A stretch of 64,000 nucleotides of DNA, taken from NCBI RefSeq assembly GCF_048020265.1, contig NZ_CP171843.1, positions 682,001 to 746,000 on the forward strand, read 5' to 3'. Under the pieces are notes generated by a model that was not told the origin of the DNA, searched no databases, and saw only the letters and a list, made by a program, of their open reading frames with translations. The position numbers and the translations under genes were made by a program. Shown in pieces: positions 17,038 to 24,483 of this stretch. This stretch comes from Limnohabitans_A sp048020265. GTDB taxonomy: Bacteria; Pseudomonadota; Gammaproteobacteria; Burkholderiales; Burkholderiaceae_C. How positions within the stretch are numbered: the first letter of the stretch is position 1; each line of letters begins with the position of its first letter.

Positions 17038-17688
17038 TCAGCTCTGTGCCGCCGCAACTTTGGAGCCGTCCTGCGTGTGCAGTTCGATGGTTCTGCCGGC
17101 CAGGAAGGCGGTGAAGAAGCCGTTGAACCAGTCCATGTTGATGGGTTTTGCCATGAAGATGGTGCCTTCTGGCAGGCCGCCTTTGGCCTCTATTTCTTCG
17201 GGCGACAGGGCGGACAAGACCAGGGTGGTCATGCGGTTGAATTGCGGGTTTTGACGCAGAGTGCGCAGCAACTCGAAGCCGTCGACGCCTGGCATGTTCA
17301 GGTCGGTGATCAGCACATCGGGTTTGATGCTGGCAATGTCGATCAGGGCTTCCAGGCCCGAGGACATGGCCGTGCAGTCCACGGGCATGCTGGAGCGGTT
17401 GCAGTAGCCGCGCAGCATTTCTCGGGTGACCGCATCGTCTTCGACCAGCAGCACGCGAAGCCGGCCGTCGCGCGGCTCGTTTTGTGTGGTCAACATATTG
17501 TGTTTGCGCTGGTATTCGCGGATGGAGGGCATCGAGATCCGGCGATGGCCGCCTTGCGTCTTCCAGGCTTGCAGTTCGTTTTTTTCGACCAGCGTCTGGA
17601 TGGTGCCTACCGACAGCCCCAGCAGTTTGGCTGCATAAGTGGTGCCGCAGTAGTCTTCTGGGGTGTCAGGTGTGATATTTGATTGCAT
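17038..17688 (-). CDS. Response regulator with N-terminal MerR/excisionase-type HTH and C-terminal receiver domain
   Basis: 216 aa. Residues 13-60 form a helix-turn-helix of the MerR/excisionase (DNA-binding domain of BldC/Xis) type: YCGTTYAAKLLGLSVGTIQ followed by AWKTQGGHRRI. Residues about 75-195 are a CheY-like receiver: acidic pocket VLLVEDDA, phospho-acceptor Asp in VLITDLNMPGVDG, and conserved Lys in FMAKPI. The usual order is receiver first and output domain last; here it is reversed. No histidine kinase is adjacent. The upstream region is AT-rich. A DNA-binding, phosphorylation-controlled regulator is inferred; the target is unknown. Confidence 0.85.
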   Translation of the reverse strand: MQSNITPDTPEDYCGTTYAAKLLGLSVGTIQTLVEKNELQAWKTQGGHRRISMPSIREYQRKHNMLTTQNEPRDGRLRVLLVEDDAVTREMLRGYCNRSSMPVDCTAMSSGLEALIDIASIKPDVLITDLNMPGVDGFELLRTLRQNPQFNRMTTLVLSALSPEEIEAKGGLPEGTIFMAKPINMDWFNGFFTAFLAGRTIELHTQDGSKVAAAQS

Positions 17689-17925
17689 GGTGATTTATTT
17701 TAGTAATAAAAGTATAAAAAACAATAGGCGGACGTTTTTAAAAGTTGTTAAAAAATGTACTTTAAGACGAAAATTTGAGAACTTCTGAAGTTTTCTCGTG
17801 AAAAGTCCCAAATCGTGCACAGCGTTCGCAGGCCCGGTCTTGGTCTCCGTTGCGACAAAGTCATGCCCGCTCGAAAGGTGCTGGGCGATTAACATGCAGC
17901 ACCACCTTCATTGAGGAGTCTGCCC
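17689..17925. promoter_or_regulatory. AT-rich divergent region upstream of the HTH-receiver gene and acyl-CoA ligase
   Basis: 237 bp, much more AT-rich than the flanks near 17689-17790. It holds an inverted repeat GAGAACTTC...GAAGTTTTCTC at 17777-17797 that could be an operator or an mRNA hairpin. A short minus-strand reading frame here has no recognisable features and is not called. Confidence 0.35.
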
Positions 17926-19641
17926 ATGCCCGCACACGCTGCTGTCTGGCCCGCGCGCCTGCCCGCCCGGATCCATGCGCCTGCCACGTCTTTGTGGATG
18001 AACCTGGCCATCAGCGCCTTGCGTTACCCCGAAAAAGCGGCCTTGGTGTTCATGGGCCGGGTCTGGACGTACCGCGAGTTGATGGCCAGCGCCGAGCAGT
18101 TGGCGGGGCAGCTCAAGGCCATGGGCGTTCAAGCGGGCGACCGGGTGGTGCTGGACATGCAAAACTGTCCGCAGCTGGTGATCACGCACTTTGCCATTTT
18201 GCGGATCGACGCGGTGGTGGTGCCGGTGAACCCGATGAACCGGGCCGAAGAGCTCAAGCACTACATCACCGACCCGGACACGAAAGTGGCGGTCACCACG
18301 GCCGATTTGGCCCCGGACTTGGCGCAGGCCAGCGAATCTTTGCCGCCCGAGCAGCGCCTGAAGCACCTGGTGGTGACGCAGTTCACCGATGTGTTTGACC
18401 CGGCTGCCCTGGGCCCTGAAGACATGCCCGAGGCCTGGCGGTCTTGGTTGTTGCCGGTGCGGACATTGCCTGCTTTGAGTTCTGGCCAAGTGCATGCCTG
18501 GGCCGATGTGATGGCGCAGCCCGCAGTGGCTTTGCCGCCGCCGCAAGCCAAACCCGATGACCTGGCCATCTTGCCCTACACCAGCGGCACCACCGGCCTG
18601 CCCAAGGGCTGTATGCACACGCATGGCACCATCATGCACAACGCCATGGCCAGTGGCCTCTGGGGCAACGGCACCCCGGAAAACGTGACCTTGTGCGTGG
18701 TGCCCATGTTCCACATCACCGGCATGGTGAGCGTGATGCACACCAGCATCTTGCTGGGTGCCAGCCTGGTGGTGATGCCGCGCTGGGACCGTGATGTGGC
18801 GGGGCATTTGATCTCCAAATGGCGCGTGACCCACTGGACCAACATCCCGACCATGGTGATCGACCTGCTGGGCAGCCCGCACATGGACCGCTATGACCTG
18901 ACCAGCCTGACCTACATTGGCGGCGGCGGTGCGGCCATGCCCGAGGCGGTGGCCCAGCGTTTGCTGGACCAGTTTGGCCTGCGTTATGTGGAAGGCTACG
19001 GCCTGACCGAGACGGCCGCGCCTTCGCACACCAACCCGCCCGATGCGCCCAAAAAACAATGTTTGGGCATCCCTTTCATGAGCGTGGAGTCGCGCATCGT
19101 CGATCCCGAAACACTGGCTGAGTTGCCACCGGGTGAGTCAGGCGAGATCGTGATCAGCGGGCCTCAGGTGTTCAAAGGCTATTGGAAGCGGCCCGAGGCG
19201 ACAGCGGCAGCGTTTTTTGAGCGAGATGGGTTTCGGTTTTTCCGCTCGGGCGACATGGGTCGGGTCGATGAGCAGGGCTATTTCTTCATGACCGACCGCT
19301 TGAAGCGCATGATCAACGCCAGCGGCTTCAAGGTCTGGCCAGCCGAGGTCGAGGCCCTGATGTTCCGCCACCCCGCCATCCAGGAGGCCTGCATCATCGC
19401 CACGCGCGACGCTTACCGGGGCGAATCGGTCAAGGCGGTGGTGGTTTTGCGGCAAGACCACAAGGGCCAAGTGAGCGAGCAGGACATCATCGACTGGTGC
19501 CGCGAAAACATGGCCGTTTACAAAATGCCCCGCAGCGTGAGTTTTGTCGACGCCTTGCCCAAGAGCGGCAGCGGCAAAGTCATGTGGCGGGCACTGCAAG
19601 AGGCCGAAATGGCCGCTTTGGGCGCACCTGCGAAGGCGTGA
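17926..19641 (+). CDS. AMP-forming acyl-CoA synthetase (long-chain fatty acid CoA ligase type)
   Basis: 571 aa from MPAHAAVWPARL, preceded by GAGGAG at 17913-17918. The P-loop of the ANL superfamily is YTSGTTGLPKGCMHTHG, the adenylate-binding motif EGYGLTETAA, the hinge region RLKRMINASGFKVWPAEVE, and the catalytic lysine lies in the C-terminal PKSGSGKVMWR. It joins an acid to CoA through an acyl-adenylate. The closest broad class is fatty or aromatic acid CoA ligases; the substrate cannot be fixed from sequence. It is 43 bp upstream of a luciferase-like monooxygenase on the same strand. Confidence 0.9.
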   Translation: MPAHAAVWPARLPARIHAPATSLWMNLAISALRYPEKAALVFMGRVWTYRELMASAEQLAGQLKAMGVQAGDRVVLDMQNCPQLVITHFAILRIDAVVVPVNPMNRAEELKHYITDPDTKVAVTTADLAPDLAQASESLPPEQRLKHLVVTQFTDVFDPAALGPEDMPEAWRSWLLPVRTLPALSSGQVHAWADVMAQPAVALPPPQAKPDDLAILPYTSGTTGLPKGCMHTHGTIMHNAMASGLWGNGTPENVTLCVVPMFHITGMVSVMHTSILLGASLVVMPRWDRDVAGHLISKWRVTHWTNIPTMVIDLLGSPHMDRYDLTSLTYIGGGGAAMPEAVAQRLLDQFGLRYVEGYGLTETAAPSHTNPPDAPKKQCLGIPFMSVESRIVDPETLAELPPGESGEIVISGPQVFKGYWKRPEATAAAFFERDGFRFFRSGDMGRVDEQGYFFMTDRLKRMINASGFKVWPAEVEALMFRHPAIQEACIIATRDAYRGESVKAVVVLRQDHKGQVSEQDIIDWCRENMAVYKMPRSVSFVDALPKSGSGKVMWRALQEAEMAALGAPAKA

Positions 19642-19684
19642 GCGCCTGGTGGGCAGATGCCTGAGTTCCTATTAGAAACACTGA

Positions 19685-20704
19685 ATGAGCCTGAGACTTT
19701 CCATCCTTGACCAATCGGCCGCCGCTGCCGGGCGCGGCCAGGACGCGACCATCCGCCAGACCCTGGACTTGGCGCAAAAGGCCGAGGCCTGGGGTTATGA
19801 CCGTTTCTGGGTCAGCGAGCACCACAGCCATCCCAGCATCGTGGGCAGTGCGCCCGAGGTGTTGATGGCCGCCATCGCTGCCCGCACGCAGCGCATCTGC
19901 ATCGGAAGCGCGGGCGTGATGCTCCCGCACTATGCACCACTGAAGGTGGCCGAGCAGTTTCGCGTGCTGGACGCGCTGGCCCCGGGCCGCATTGATCTGG
20001 GTGTGGGCCGCGCCCCGGGCAGCGACGGGCGCACCGCGCAGTTGCTCAACCCGGACCGCAACGCCTCGGAGCGCTTTCCGCAACAGGTGATGGAATTGCA
20101 AGCTTGGGTGAGTGGGCATAACCTGCCACCGGGCCACCCGGGGCACAACGTGTATGCGTATCCGCAGTCGGGCACCGCCCCCACGGTGTGGATGCTGGGC
20201 AGCTCGGACTACGGTGCCCAGTTGGCGGCGCATTTGGGTTTGCCCTATGCGTTTGCCTACTTCATCACCGACGGGCAGGGCGCTGACGAGGCGCTGCAGA
20301 TCTACCGCGAAACCTTCCGCCCCAGCGCGGGCTTGGCCAAACCCTCCGCCGCGCTCTGCGTCTGGGCCCTGGCGGCCGACACCGACGAAGAGGCGCTGCG
20401 CCTGTTTGAAAGCCGTGCCCGCTGGAAGATGGACCGGAATTTGGGTCGCATCGGTGCTCTCTTGCCCCCCGAAGAAGCGGCGCGTGATTACAGCCCGGCC
20501 GAGCAATTTGCCCTGCATCGCCTGCGCGAATCGGCCCTGATCGGCTCGGCCGTCACGGTGGGCCGCAAGCTGCGTCAATTGGCTGCGCGGCTGGAGGTCG
20601 ATGAGCTGGTGGTCATCACCTGGACACATGACCCCGTCGCCCAATGCCGATCGTACGAACTACTCGCCCAGGAATTTGCACTTGCGGCAAACTCCACGCT
20701 TTGA
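19685..20704 (+). CDS. LLM-class flavin-dependent oxidoreductase (MsnO8-like)
   Basis: 339 aa with a bacterial luciferase-like TIM barrel: MSLRLSILDQSAAAAGR at the start, WVSEHHSHPSIVGSAPEVL, then IDLGVGRAPGSDGRT. These motifs match the MsnO8-type group of monooxygenases that use reduced flavin and O2. The substrate is unknown. It lies 27 bp before a core MetE-like gene, so the two may be co-transcribed. A flavin reductase partner is not seen in the window. Confidence 0.85.
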   Translation: MSLRLSILDQSAAAAGRGQDATIRQTLDLAQKAEAWGYDRFWVSEHHSHPSIVGSAPEVLMAAIAARTQRICIGSAGVMLPHYAPLKVAEQFRVLDALAPGRIDLGVGRAPGSDGRTAQLLNPDRNASERFPQQVMELQAWVSGHNLPPGHPGHNVYAYPQSGTAPTVWMLGSSDYGAQLAAHLGLPYAFAYFITDGQGADEALQIYRETFRPSAGLAKPSAALCVWALAADTDEEALRLFESRARWKMDRNLGRIGALLPPEEAARDYSPAEQFALHRLRESALIGSAVTVGRKLRQLAARLEVDELVVITWTHDPVAQCRSYELLAQEFALAANSTL

Positions 20705-20731
20705 TTTTTTAAACCTTCAGGATTTTTTGAC

Positions 20732-21751
20732 ATGTTCACCACCGCGATCGCTGGCAGTTTGCCCAAACCCGCCTGGTTGGCCGAGACCGAGAAACTCTGG
20801 CCCCAGTGGACCACCCAAGGCCCCGAGTTGCAGCAAGCCAAGGCCGATGCCACGCTGCTGTGGATCAAAGCCCAGGAAGACGCGGGCCTGGACGTGATCG
20901 GTGACGGCGAGCAGGCCCGTCAGCACTTTGTGCACGGCTTTGTCGAACAGGTCGAGGGCATCGACTTCGTGAACAAGGTCACCATGGGCATCCGCAACAA
21001 CCGCTACGACGCGCAGGTGCCGCAAGTCATCGCCCCGCTGCGCCTCAAGGGCCGCGTGCACGCCTTCGAGGCCCAACTGGCCCGTGCCCACACGAAAAAG
21101 AAACTCAAATTCACCTTGCCCGGCCCGATGACGATTGTGGACACCGTGGCCGACCGCTTTTATGGCGACAAGGTCAAGATGGCCATGGCTTTTGCCGAGC
21201 TGCTCAACCAGGAAGCGCTGGCGCTGCAAGCCGATGGTGTGGACATCATCCAGTTCGACGAGCCCGCCTTCAACGTCTACATGGACGAGGCCGCCGATTG
21301 GGGCGTGAAGGCGCTGGAGGTGGCCGCACGCGGCCTGACCTGCACCACAGCCGTTCACATTTGCTACGGCTACGGCATCGAAGCCAACAACAAATGGAAA
21401 GAAACGCTGGGCCACGAGTGGCGACAGTACGAAAAGGTCTTCCCGGCCCTGGCCAAGAGCAGCATTCAGCAGGTCAGCCTGGAGTGCATGCACTCGCATG
21501 TGCCGATGGAGATGATGAAGCTGCTCGAAGGCAAAGACGTGATGGTCGGTGTGATCGACGTGGCCAACCCGGCCATCGAAACGCCCGAAGAAATCGCCGA
21601 CACGATTGGCCGCGCCTTGCAGTTCGTGCCCAAGAACCGCCTGATCGCCTGCACCAACTGCGGCCTGGCCCCGATGAGCCGCGCCGTGGCCGAGGCCAAG
21701 CTCAAGGCGCTGGCCGAAGGGGCCAAACTGGCCAGCCAGCGCTACGCCTGA
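20732..21751 (+). CDS. Core MetE-like cobalamin-independent methionine synthase (C-terminal domain only)
   Basis: 339 aa, equal to only the catalytic C-terminal half of classical MetE (about 750 aa). Zinc ligands are visible: His and Cys in VHICYGYG, Glu in VSLECMHS, Cys in CTNCGLAPM. The aspartate motif FDEPAFNVY matches the homocysteine/methyl site. The N-terminal folate-binding half is missing, as in the folate-independent core-MetE groups (MesA-MesD), which take methyl groups from other donors. It sits between a flavin monooxygenase and a 2OG-Fe dioxygenase gene. No DUF1852 (MesX) gene is visible nearby. Confidence 0.85.
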   Translation: MFTTAIAGSLPKPAWLAETEKLWPQWTTQGPELQQAKADATLLWIKAQEDAGLDVIGDGEQARQHFVHGFVEQVEGIDFVNKVTMGIRNNRYDAQVPQVIAPLRLKGRVHAFEAQLARAHTKKKLKFTLPGPMTIVDTVADRFYGDKVKMAMAFAELLNQEALALQADGVDIIQFDEPAFNVYMDEAADWGVKALEVAARGLTCTTAVHICYGYGIEANNKWKETLGHEWRQYEKVFPALAKSSIQQVSLECMHSHVPMEMMKLLEGKDVMVGVIDVANPAIETPEEIADTIGRALQFVPKNRLIACTNCGLAPMSRAVAEAKLKALAEGAKLASQRYA

Positions 21752-21811
21752 AGGCGCCCGGTTTGGGGGGCGTTATGCTTGCGTCCTTTGCCTGATTCTC
21801 TGGACGTTGCC

Positions 21812-22558
21812 ATGCCACAACAAACCCTGCAGCCCCCTTTGACCCCAGCCGACCAGCTCGACGCCACGTTGGCGGCGCAAGGTTTTGCGGTGCTGGGGGC
21901 CGCCAGCGTGTGTGCTTTGGCGGGTGTGCCGATCGAGGCCTTGCAAGCGCTGGAGCCCAGCTGGAACGATTTGCCCCCCGACCAGTACCTCAAGGACGGC
22001 GGCCGTTATCGCCGCCGCCGTCACGCCAGTTTCGAGGTCACTGCTGACCACGCCAGGGCTGTGCCCCACCGCGCCCATTGGCAACCCCTGTCTTACAACG
22101 CCCTGCATGGCGGCATGCAGCGCTGGTTTGAGCCGATGGCGGCCGAGGTGCTGCAACGAGCCGCTTGGCAAAAGCTGATGTGTTGGCTGGGCAAGGTTGC
22201 GTCTGCCGCGCAAGGGCCGCAAACCTGGTTCACCGAGGCGCACCAGTTTCGCATCGACACCACGGACGGCATTGGCCGCCCCACGCCCGAGGGGGCGCAC
22301 CGCGATGGCGTGAACTGGGTGGCGGTGTTTTTGGTGGGCCGCCACGGCATCAAAGGCGGCGAAACCCGGGTGTTCGACATGGACAGCCCCCGGGGTCAGC
22401 GCTTCACATTGACCGAGCCCTGGTCGGTGCTGCTGCTGGACGATAGCCGCGTGATTCACGAAACCACGCCCATTCAGCCTGAGCAAGCAGGCGGTTGGCG
22501 CGACACCTTGGTGATCACGCTGCGCGCGGGTGGTTTTTTGGACGAACCCACGCGCTGA
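21812..22558 (+). CDS. 2OG-Fe dioxygenase family protein (PF10014-type)
   Basis: About 248 aa from MPQQTLQPPLTP; an in-frame start 33 bases upstream is possible. The iron triad is visible: His and Asp in PEGAHRDGVNW and the distal His in DDSRVIHETTPI. The 2-oxoglutarate-binding Arg lies in GGWRDTLVI. The family includes L-isoleucine 4-hydroxylases acting on free amino acids, so an amino acid or small metabolite hydroxylase is likely. It is 60 bp after the core MetE gene. Substrate unknown. Confidence 0.82.
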   Translation: MPQQTLQPPLTPADQLDATLAAQGFAVLGAASVCALAGVPIEALQALEPSWNDLPPDQYLKDGGRYRRRRHASFEVTADHARAVPHRAHWQPLSYNALHGGMQRWFEPMAAEVLQRAAWQKLMCWLGKVASAAQGPQTWFTEAHQFRIDTTDGIGRPTPEGAHRDGVNWVAVFLVGRHGIKGGETRVFDMDSPRGQRFTLTEPWSVLLLDDSRVIHETTPIQPEQAGGWRDTLVITLRAGGFLDEPTR

Positions 22559-22580
22559 GGCGGCGCGGGTTCAAGCGGGA

Positions 22581-23066
22581 TCAATCGCGGAAGTTGTCGA
22601 ACGACAGCGGCAGCTCGGTCATGTCCTTGCGCAGCAGGGCCATGGCGGCTTGCAGGTCGTCGCGCTTGGCGCCGGTCACGCGCACGGCATCGCCCTGGAT
22701 GGAGGCTTGCACTTTGAGCTTGCTTTCCTTGATCACCTTGGTGATCTTCTTGGCGTCTTCTGTCTCGATGCCGTTTTTCACCTTGATGACCTGCTTGACC
22801 TTGTCGCCGCCGATTTTCTCGACCTTGCCAATGTCCAGAAAGCGCACGTCCACATTCCGTTTGGTCAGTTTGTTGCGCAGGATGTCTTCGACCTGGGTGA
22901 GCTGAAACTCGGCATCGCCGAACATCGTGATCTCTTTGTCCTTGAGTTCGATGTTGGCAGACGTGCCTTTGAAGTCAAAGCGGGTGCCGATTTCTTTGGC
23001 GGAGGTGTCAACGGCGTTGCGCACTTCGACCATATTGGGTTCGCAAACGGTATCAAACGAGGGCAT
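22581..23066 (-). CDS. YajQ-family nucleotide-binding protein
   Basis: 161 aa from MPSFDTVCEPNMVEVRNAVD, the family's typical start and length; the frame extends upstream but those residues are not family-like. It contains KEIGTRFDFKGTSANIE and the C-terminal DLQAAMALLRK. Members such as those of Xanthomonas and Pseudomonas bind cyclic di-GMP and modulate transcription; others bind nucleotides of unknown kind. It is divergent from murB with 40 bp between the starts. Confidence 0.93.
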   Translation of the reverse strand: MPSFDTVCEPNMVEVRNAVDTSAKEIGTRFDFKGTSANIELKDKEITMFGDAEFQLTQVEDILRNKLTKRNVDVRFLDIGKVEKIGGDKVKQVIKVKNGIETEDAKKITKVIKESKLKVQASIQGDAVRVTGAKRDDLQAAMALLRKDMTELPLSFDNFRD

Positions 23067-23106
23067 GTTGGGAAAAATCAAAGGTTGAGAATGCGACAAT
23101 TCTCCC

Positions 23107-24159
23107 ATGAACCTGGAGAAAAATGTCCCTCTGCAGCCGTACAACACGTTCGGCATCGCCGCCAAGGCCCAGGCTTTGGTGCGGGTGTGCTCCGAAGCAG
23201 ATCTCCTGGCTGTTTTAGCCGACCCTCAGCTGGCCACCTTGCCCCGGCAGGTGCTGGGCGGCGGCAGCAACATTGTGTTGACGGGTGACGTCAAAGCCCT
23301 GGTGCTCAAGATGGAGGTGCCGGGCATTCGCCTGTCGGCTCAGACCGATAAACACTGGATCATTGAAGCCGGTGCCGGCGTGGACTGGCACGCACTGGTC
23401 GCCTGGACGCTGGATCACGGCTACCCGGGTCTGGAAAACATGGCTCTCATCCCCGGCACCGTGGGCGCATCGCCCGTACAAAACATCGGCGCCTATGGCG
23501 TGGAGCTGCAGGACCGCTTCGATTCGCTCGACGCCATGGACATGCTCACGGGCGAGCTCTTCAGCCTAAACGCCGCGCAGTGCGGTTTCAGTTACCGCGA
23601 TTCGGTGTTCAAACACGCATCGGGCGGTGCGGATGGCCTGGGCCTGGCGGGCCGAGCGGTCATTTTGCGGGTGCGTTTTGCGCTGGCCAAGCGCTGGAAA
23701 CCCGAGCTGGGCTATCTGGACCTGGAACGCAAGATGGCCGAGACCGGCATCCACCAGCCCGATGCCCGGCAGATTTTTGACTGGGTCGTGGCGATCCGCC
23801 GCGCCAAACTGCCTGACCCGCAGGTGATTGGCAACGCGGGCAGCTTTTTCAAGAACCCCACCGTCACCCCTGAGCAGTGCGCCGACATCATCGCCCGCGA
23901 CCCGAAAGTGGTGCATTACCCCATGCCCGACGGCACCATCAAGCTGGCGGCGGGCTGGCTGATCGACGCTTGCGGCTGGAAAGGCAAGACCGTGGGCCAC
24001 GCCGGGGTGTATGAAAAGCAGGCGCTGGTGCTGGTGAACCGGGGTGGGCGCGAGAACCCCTGTACCGGGGGGGAGGTGATGACTTTGGCCCGGGCCATTC
24101 AGACCAGTGTGTACGAGCGGTTTGGGATTCGGCTGGAGCCTGAGCCTGTTGTGATTTGA
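23107..24159 (+). CDS. murB: UDP-N-acetylenolpyruvoylglucosamine reductase
   Basis: 350 aa. FAD-binding features are LGGGSNIVLTGDV and IPGTVGASPVQNIGAYG; the catalytic region is YRDSVFK, and the C-terminal KNP motif is GNAGSFFKNPTV. It reduces enolpyruvyl-UDP-GlcNAc to UDP-MurNAc in peptidoglycan synthesis. The YRDSVFK loop and length put it in the type I group, as in E. coli. It ends just before the two long hairpins at 24184-24408. Confidence 0.96.
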   Translation: MNLEKNVPLQPYNTFGIAAKAQALVRVCSEADLLAVLADPQLATLPRQVLGGGSNIVLTGDVKALVLKMEVPGIRLSAQTDKHWIIEAGAGVDWHALVAWTLDHGYPGLENMALIPGTVGASPVQNIGAYGVELQDRFDSLDAMDMLTGELFSLNAAQCGFSYRDSVFKHASGGADGLGLAGRAVILRVRFALAKRWKPELGYLDLERKMAETGIHQPDARQIFDWVVAIRRAKLPDPQVIGNAGSFFKNPTVTPEQCADIIARDPKVVHYPMPDGTIKLAAGWLIDACGWKGKTVGHAGVYEKQALVLVNRGGRENPCTGGEVMTLARAIQTSVYERFGIRLEPEPVVI

Positions 24160-24183
24160 TTATTGCTTCTGTGGTGCTGTTCC

Positions 24184-24267
24184 GCGCCGGGTTGGGGCCT
24201 GAGCGGTCGGCCTCATACTCGCTTCGCTCGCCAAATCGGCCGATCCGCTCAGGCCCCAACCCGGCGC
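24184..24267. repeat. Long hairpin 1, variable stem and shared loop
   Basis: The left arm (24184-24212, 29 nt) and right arm (24238-24267, 30 nt) are reverse complements except for one unpaired A in the right arm. The 25-nt loop (24213-24237) ends in CTCGCTTCGCTCGCCAAATC, shared with hairpin 2. The stem begins GCGCCGGGTTGGGGCCTGAG. It lies 25 bp after the murB stop, between murB and argG, which converge. Confidence 0.9.
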
Positions 24268-24323
24268 TGCGCTGCCAAAGAACTCCAAAGACCTCCATAC
24301 CCGCTTGTGTTTCAACGGACGCA

Positions 24324-24408
24324 GCCTTGGTGCGGATGCCTGCCGGCTCGCCTCATAACTCGCTTCGCTCGCCAAATCGGCGAGTCCGGCAGGCATCCGC
24401 ACCAAGGC
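24324..24408. repeat. Long hairpin 2, variable stem and shared loop
   Basis: The left arm (24324-24352, 29 nt) and right arm (24379-24408, 30 nt) pair fully except for one extra A in the right arm, at the same place as in hairpin 1. The 26-nt loop differs from that of hairpin 1 by a single inserted A, but the stem (starting GCCTTGGTGCGGATGCCTGC) is a different sequence. Confidence 0.9.
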
Positions 24409-24440
24409 GGAAAACTCCCACAAAGCAAGTTACGACAACA

Positions 24441-24467
24441 AAAAACGGCCCGAAGGCCGTTTCTCTT
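24441..24467 (-). terminator. argG terminator
   Basis: AAACGGCC-CGAA-GGCCGTTT hairpin with a stable tetraloop. The minus strand continues TTTTTTGTTG. It lies 17 bp past the argG stop and can work on both strands. Confidence 0.85.
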
Positions 24468-24483
24468 TAGAACCAAGCAAAAA

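Noticed and set aside
17695..17895. 66-aa minus-strand reading frame upstream of the HTH-receiver gene
   Set aside because: AT-rich, no ribosome site or recognisable pattern; more likely the promoter region.
24184..24408. CRISPR array or REP pair
   Set aside because: Only two units, no regular spacer length, and the conserved part is the loop and not a repeat with unique spacers; stems are fully palindromic.
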